A DNA stretch of 64,000 nt from Achromobacter sp. B7. Its GTDB lineage: Bacteria > Pseudomonadota > Gammaproteobacteria > Burkholderiales > Burkholderiaceae_B. The notes under the pieces are model-generated. The model saw only the letters and a program-made list of their open reading frames with translations, did not search any database and was not told where the DNA came from. The translations under genes and the position numbers were made by a program. This document shows, in pieces, positions 60,483 through 64,000 of the stretch (positions are counted from its first letter, which is position 1; each line of letters begins with the position of its first letter). The DNA lies in the NCBI RefSeq assembly GCF_003600685.1, contig NZ_CP032084.1:4464001-4528000 (forward strand), read 5' to 3'.

Positions 60483-61241
60483 CTAGACGCGCCGCATCAG
60501 GCTGCGCAGGTCGTCCCCGATCGGCACGGCGGCCAACAAGGTCAGCAGCAGCGCCAGGGGCCAGGTCGACCCGAAGCCAAAGTGGAAGAACGAGTACGCG
60601 CCCGTCACGCCGCCTACAAAAAACAGCGTGACCATCAGGCTCAGCACGATCAGCTTGCCGCGGTCTGCGCGCACCGGCGGCGTGTGCTGGGCATCGCTTT
60701 TCGCCACGTTCCAGTAAAACAGCTTGCCCAGTTCGATACCGATGTCGGTCACCATGCCCGTGACGTGCGTGGTGCGGATTTCAGAGCGCGACACCTTGGT
60801 GATCATCGCGTTTTGCAGGCCCATGATGTAGCACAGCAGCATCACGGTGCCCGGTACATAGAACCAGCGCAGCGTTTCCAGGTTGGCGCCCAGCAAGCCG
60901 AACAGCAGCAGCAACACGGCTTCCACCAGCAGCGGCAAGGCGTATTCGCTAGCCAGATGGGACCGCCGCCCGAAGTTGATCAGGAACGCGGAACTGGCCG
61001 CGCCCGCCAGAAACGACAGCAACGCCGCCATGCCCTGCAACACCACCACGATGCCGCCCAGCGCCATGTGGTCCGCCATCATCGAGACAATGCCGGACAT
61101 GTGCGAGGTGTACTGCTGGACGGCCAGAAACCCGCCCGCGTTTACCGCGCCGGCGGTAAAGGTCAGAAAATAGGCAAGGTGCCTGTTGGCTTGCGGGCTG
61201 CGGCTGACCGCCGTCAGCCGGCGCAAATACGGAATGGCCAC
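60483..61241 (-). CDS. DUF1275 (YoaK-like) membrane protein
   Basis: A 252-residue inner-membrane protein with about six helices. The N-terminal AYFLTFTAGAVNAGGFLAVQQ, then TSHMSGIVSMMADHMALG and LQNAMITKVSRSEIRTTHVT are the DUF1275 hallmarks. Function unknown. It is convergent with the Tat-exported protein gene. Confidence 0.9.
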   Translation of the reverse strand: MAIPYLRRLTAVSRSPQANRHLAYFLTFTAGAVNAGGFLAVQQYTSHMSGIVSMMADHMALGGIVVVLQGMAALLSFLAGAASSAFLINFGRRSHLASEYALPLLVEAVLLLLFGLLGANLETLRWFYVPGTVMLLCYIMGLQNAMITKVSRSEIRTTHVTGMVTDIGIELGKLFYWNVAKSDAQHTPPVRADRGKLIVLSLMVTLFFVGGVTGAYSFFHFGFGSTWPLALLLTLLAAVPIGDDLRSLMRRV

Positions 61242-61313
61242 GCGATTCCCTTCAAACGAAGAGCGTGCCTACGGCAACGCGACACACATTCTAGTCGGCG
61301 TCCACGGGCCGGC

Positions 61314-62039
61314 CTAGGGTTGGCGCACGGGGAAGTAGACGCCGCCCAACGCGCCGTTCATGCCGCAATACGGCGGGCCGCCCGCCGCCTTGTCCTTGGC
61401 CGGCGGGGTATCGACCACGACAAGCGCCGCGCCCTTGCGCGACAGTGTCAGCGTCCAGCCACCGGGGTCGTCCGCCTCGACCACCAGCGTGTCTCCCTTG
61501 ACCGTCGCCACGCCGCTGGCGTCGCACAACCAGCGCGCATTCTGCGGCTGCGCGGCCTGGGCCTCGACCATCAGCTTGCCATCGGCCTGACGGACGATCG
61601 TGATGCCACCAGCCAGGTTGTCCCAGCTGCCTTCAAAACCCTGGCGTGGCGTCAGCACCAGCGACGCAAGAAAAGCGTCGCGGTATTTCAGGCGGTCGGA
61701 CAAGCTTTCGACGCGCTCGGCGGCGCTGCCGGGCACGGCATAGTCTTCGTTGCGCACGCCGACAAAGTAGCGCTGGTCTTGCGTCAGCGCGCGGGCGGTG
61801 TCGGCGTCGAATGCCTTCTTGGCCTCGGCAAAGCGGCGCGCGATGCTGGCGTCTTGCGTGGCCAGGGCATCGCTGGCGCAGATGGCGCGGTCTACGTCGG
61901 CCGTCGCCTTGGCGCAGTCAAACGAGGGCTGCGGCGCGGCGCCGGCGGGCGCGGCCATTGCCAGGGCGACGACGGCCAGCGCAGCCAACCACGGCTTGAC
62001 CGTTGGGGAAGGCACGCTGGCGGGAAAGCGATGTGTCAT
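61314..62039 (-). CDS. Secreted LprI-like (DUF1311) protein
   Basis: A 241-residue protein with a signal peptide ending MAAPAGAAPQ. The LprI domain is at about residues 38-100, starting PSFDCAKATADVDRAICASD. A C-terminal lipocalin-like stretch follows (GSWDNLAGGITIVRQADGKL). LprI-type proteins include lysozyme inhibitors; the role here is not shown. Confidence 0.85.
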   Translation of the reverse strand: MTHRFPASVPSPTVKPWLAALAVVALAMAAPAGAAPQPSFDCAKATADVDRAICASDALATQDASIARRFAEAKKAFDADTARALTQDQRYFVGVRNEDYAVPGSAAERVESLSDRLKYRDAFLASLVLTPRQGFEGSWDNLAGGITIVRQADGKLMVEAQAAQPQNARWLCDASGVATVKGDTLVVEADDPGGWTLTLSRKGAALVVVDTPPAKDKAAGGPPYCGMNGALGGVYFPVRQP

Positions 62040-62170
62040 GGGAGATCTTCAAGGCGGGGACGGAACGCGAAGATTCTACTCGCGCCACCCCCGTTTCGCG
62101 CAGCTCTCGGTCGCACTCCGAACCGCCCAATGACCTGGGCGCGCTTGCGCCGCAGGTGGCCCCGCGCCGT

Positions 62171-63217
62171 TTACACCGCGCCCGATTCCGCCAATTGCTT
62201 GCGGCGGAACTCGCCCTGGCGCACGTGCATCCAGCCGGGATACTCGGGCGGCAGCGCGCTGACCTTGTCCAGCGCCGCCAGCTCATCCTGCGTCAGCTTG
62301 ATGGCGGCTGCCGCCAGGTTGTCGTCCAGCTGGTCTACCCGCTTGGCGCCGATGATGACGCTGGTCACCACCTGCTGGTGCAGCAACCATGCCAGCGCCA
62401 CCTGCGCCACCGACACGCCGCGCGCATCGGCCACGGATTTCAGGACGTCAATGCTGTCATAAGCGCGGTCGCGGTCCACCGGCGGGAAGTCGAAGGCGGC
62501 GCGGCGGCTGCCGGCTTCGGCAGAGCCGTCACGGCTGTATTTACCACTGAGCAAGCCGCCTGCCAGCGGGCTCCACACCATCAGGCCGACGCCTTCGCTT
62601 TGCAGCATCGGAACCAGCTCGCGCTCCAGGTCGCGCCCGGCAATTGTGTAGTACGCCTGTAGCGATTCAAAGCGCGCCAGCCCCAGGCGTTCGGCGATGC
62701 CCAGCGCCTTCATGATCTGCCAGGCCGCCCAGTTGGACACGCCCACGTAACGCACGTGGCCATGCTGGACCAGCGTGTCCAGCGCGCGCACGGTTTCTTC
62801 AATGGGCGTGGCCGGGTCAAAGCCGTGGATCTGGTAGAGGTCGATATGATCCAGCTGCAAGCGCGACAGGCTTTTCTTCACGCCATCCAGGATGTGCACA
62901 CGCGAATTGCCACGCGCATTCACGCCCGCGCCAGTCTGGCCGAACACCTTTGTGGCAATGACGACGTCGTCTCGCGCGACCTTCAAATCGCGCAGCGCCT
63001 GGCCGGTGATGATTTCCGAGCGCCCCTCGGAATAGACGTCGGCCGTGTCGATAAAGTTGACGCCCGCTTCCAGGGCGCGACCGACCAGACGGTTGGCGTC
63101 TTCCTGTTGCAGGTTGCCGATCTTGCTCCACAACTCGCCTTCGCCGCCGAAGGTCATGGTGCCCAGGCAGAGTTCCGAAACGAATAGGCCGGTGCTGCCA
63201 AATTTCTTGTATCGCAT
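62171..63217 (-). CDS. Aldo/keto reductase
   Basis: A 348-residue NADPH oxidoreductase. The catalytic tetrad is visible: Asp in FIDTADVYSEGRSE, Tyr in DVYS, Lys in VVIATKVFG and His in LYQIHGFDP. AKR proteins reduce aldehydes. It is divergent from an AraC-type regulator with an AraC_N domain, which resembles the YqhC/aldehyde-reductase pairing of E. coli. Confidence 0.93.
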   Translation of the reverse strand: MRYKKFGSTGLFVSELCLGTMTFGGEGELWSKIGNLQQEDANRLVGRALEAGVNFIDTADVYSEGRSEIITGQALRDLKVARDDVVIATKVFGQTGAGVNARGNSRVHILDGVKKSLSRLQLDHIDLYQIHGFDPATPIEETVRALDTLVQHGHVRYVGVSNWAAWQIMKALGIAERLGLARFESLQAYYTIAGRDLERELVPMLQSEGVGLMVWSPLAGGLLSGKYSRDGSAEAGSRRAAFDFPPVDRDRAYDSIDVLKSVADARGVSVAQVALAWLLHQQVVTSVIIGAKRVDQLDDNLAAAAIKLTQDELAALDKVSALPPEYPGWMHVRQGEFRRKQLAESGAV

Positions 63218-63531
63218 GGTGGTGCTCCTTCTGCGGCGCGGCGGATCCGTGCGCCCCGGGATGGGACGCCGAACGCAACTGGCCGGGGTGCGAACAGTAT
63301 GCGTCGCAAGCGGCCGCCACGCGCTGCTTGATCCTGCCCGTTTTTTGCCTGATTCTCTGGCGGGTGTGCCGGAGAATCAGGCATACGCCCGATCCTCCTG
63401 ATTTTTTGCCCATTTCTCCATAGCCTATCTGGCCCCGGTTCGGCGCGCCCACAGCGGGCATACACTGGAGCCCGCCCCTTATTCCGCCGCGCCTGTGCCG
63501 CCGCCAGGCCCGCGCCCCTCTCGGAGCCTCC
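63218..63531. other. Divergent control region of aldo/keto reductase and AraC genes
   Basis: A 314-bp region without a gene. It contains three related elements at 63341-63357, 63372-63382 and 63402-63418. Other structure is not evident. Confidence 0.6.
63341..63418. promoter_or_regulatory. Candidate AraC operator with one inverted and two direct elements
   Basis: TTTTTTGCCTGATTCTC (63341-63357) and TTTTTTGCCCATTTCTC (63402-63418) are direct repeats. Between them GAGAATCAGGC (63372-63382) is the reverse complement of GCCTGATTCTC (63347-63357). Such direct and inverted half sites are typical of AraC-type operators. Confidence 0.55.
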
Positions 63532-64000
63532 ATGCCTATTACTACCGAGCAAACCGAAGCTTCCGTCAATATTCCCGGCTTGGACGGTGCTTACGAGCCC
63601 GCCCGCCGCGAGCTGCTTTGCACCTTGGACCGCATGACGGGCACGCTGGAGGGCTCGTTGGATACACCCATCGAAGGCTTGTATCTGCATCGCCTGTCGC
63701 AACCGACCGGCGCCAAGCCTGGTTTGCAAAAAGCCGCGCTGGCCGTCATCGCGCAAGGCTCCAAGCGCTTGTTGATCGGCGACGAGAGCTTTGAATACGA
63801 CCCCTTTCATTACCTGATCTCGTCGGTGGACCTGCCTGTGGTGGCCAAGGTGTCGGTGGCCAGCCCCACCCTGCCCTACCTGGGCTTGCGGCTGGACCTG
63901 AACCCCGAGGAAATCGCCGAGCTGATCAGCGACGAAAACCTGCCGCCGCTGGTGCCCGCCGAGGCTTCGCGCGCGCTGTGCGTCAATCCCCTGGGCGGCT
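63532..64000 (+). CDS. AraC-family regulator, N-terminal part (3' end outside window)
   Basis: The first 156 codons of a regulator with an AraC_N (YqhC-type) domain: LEGSLDTPIEGLYLHRLSQP, KPGLQKAALAVIAQGSKRLL, and YDPFHYLISSVDLPVVAKV. The DNA-binding part is beyond the window end. The ATG at 63532 is preceded by CGGAG. It is divergent from the aldo/keto reductase gene and probably controls it. Confidence 0.92.
   Translation, partial: MPITTEQTEASVNIPGLDGAYEPARRELLCTLDRMTGTLEGSLDTPIEGLYLHRLSQPTGAKPGLQKAALAVIAQGSKRLLIGDESFEYDPFHYLISSVDLPVVAKVSVASPTLPYLGLRLDLNPEEIAELISDENLPPLVPAEASRALCVNPLGG

Noticed and set aside
60582..62462. 626-codon plus-strand open frame over DUF1275 and LprI-like genes
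   Set aside because: Shadow frame crossing two real genes on the other strand; no ribosome site.

Overview
The window is high-GC DNA of a betaproteobacterium in the order Burkholderiales, most likely Alcaligenaceae (Achromobacter/Bordetella type). This rests on the rRNA sequences, on the leuS-lptE-holA-proA order, on the many LysR regulators, and on the dense solute-uptake and oxidoreductase content. Names come from reading motifs by eye; no database search was possible. I see no insertion sequence, prophage, tRNA or CRISPR array.

Layout. 1-4602: conserved core genes (end of leuS, then lptE, holA, proA). 4762-14278: small metabolic and regulatory genes (membrane protein, FAH-type hydratase, amidase, LysR/MFS pair, 3-hydroxyacyl-CoA dehydrogenase-like protein, GNAT, YchJ-like protein, LysR divergent from a HAD hydrolase and a class II aldolase). 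14314-20380: a complete minus-strand rRNA operon with two terminators, 5S, 23S, a 16S-23S spacer without tRNA genes, 16S, leader boxA and three tandem promoters, two of them in a 180-bp duplication. 20520-32666: DUF1127-like protein, LysR, CoA-transferase with a divergent LysR, a large MscS channel, two secreted proteins of unknown role, small enzymes, a DnaQ-like exonuclease and a soluble PAS-PAS chemoreceptor. 33183-39982: GST, GlxA-type regulator, a spermidine/putrescine-type ABC importer and a proline-racemase-family enzyme with an unusual active site.

40072-55840 is the most interesting part. It is a catabolic island in four transcription units around a GntR/FCD regulator. The units are: (a) split transketolase, AroE-like dehydrogenase and GMC oxidoreductase; (b) gntR and a GldA-like dehydrogenase; (c) SDR, 3-hydroxyacyl-CoA dehydrogenase-like protein and BKACE (DUF849) enzyme; (d) a LivKH-(MG fusion)-F importer, quinone-oxidoreductase-like protein and SDR. 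Nearly identical AT-rich palindromes lie in the two divergent promoter regions that serve these units, so they probably form one regulon for uptake and breakdown of a single, unidentified substrate.

55886-64000: thiopurine methyltransferase, an ECF sigma/anti-sigma/fasciclin module, a TPR protein coupled to a Tat-type exported protein with a repeat-encoded signal peptide, a DUF1275 membrane protein, an LprI-like protein, and an aldo/keto reductase divergent from an AraC regulator that runs off the window.
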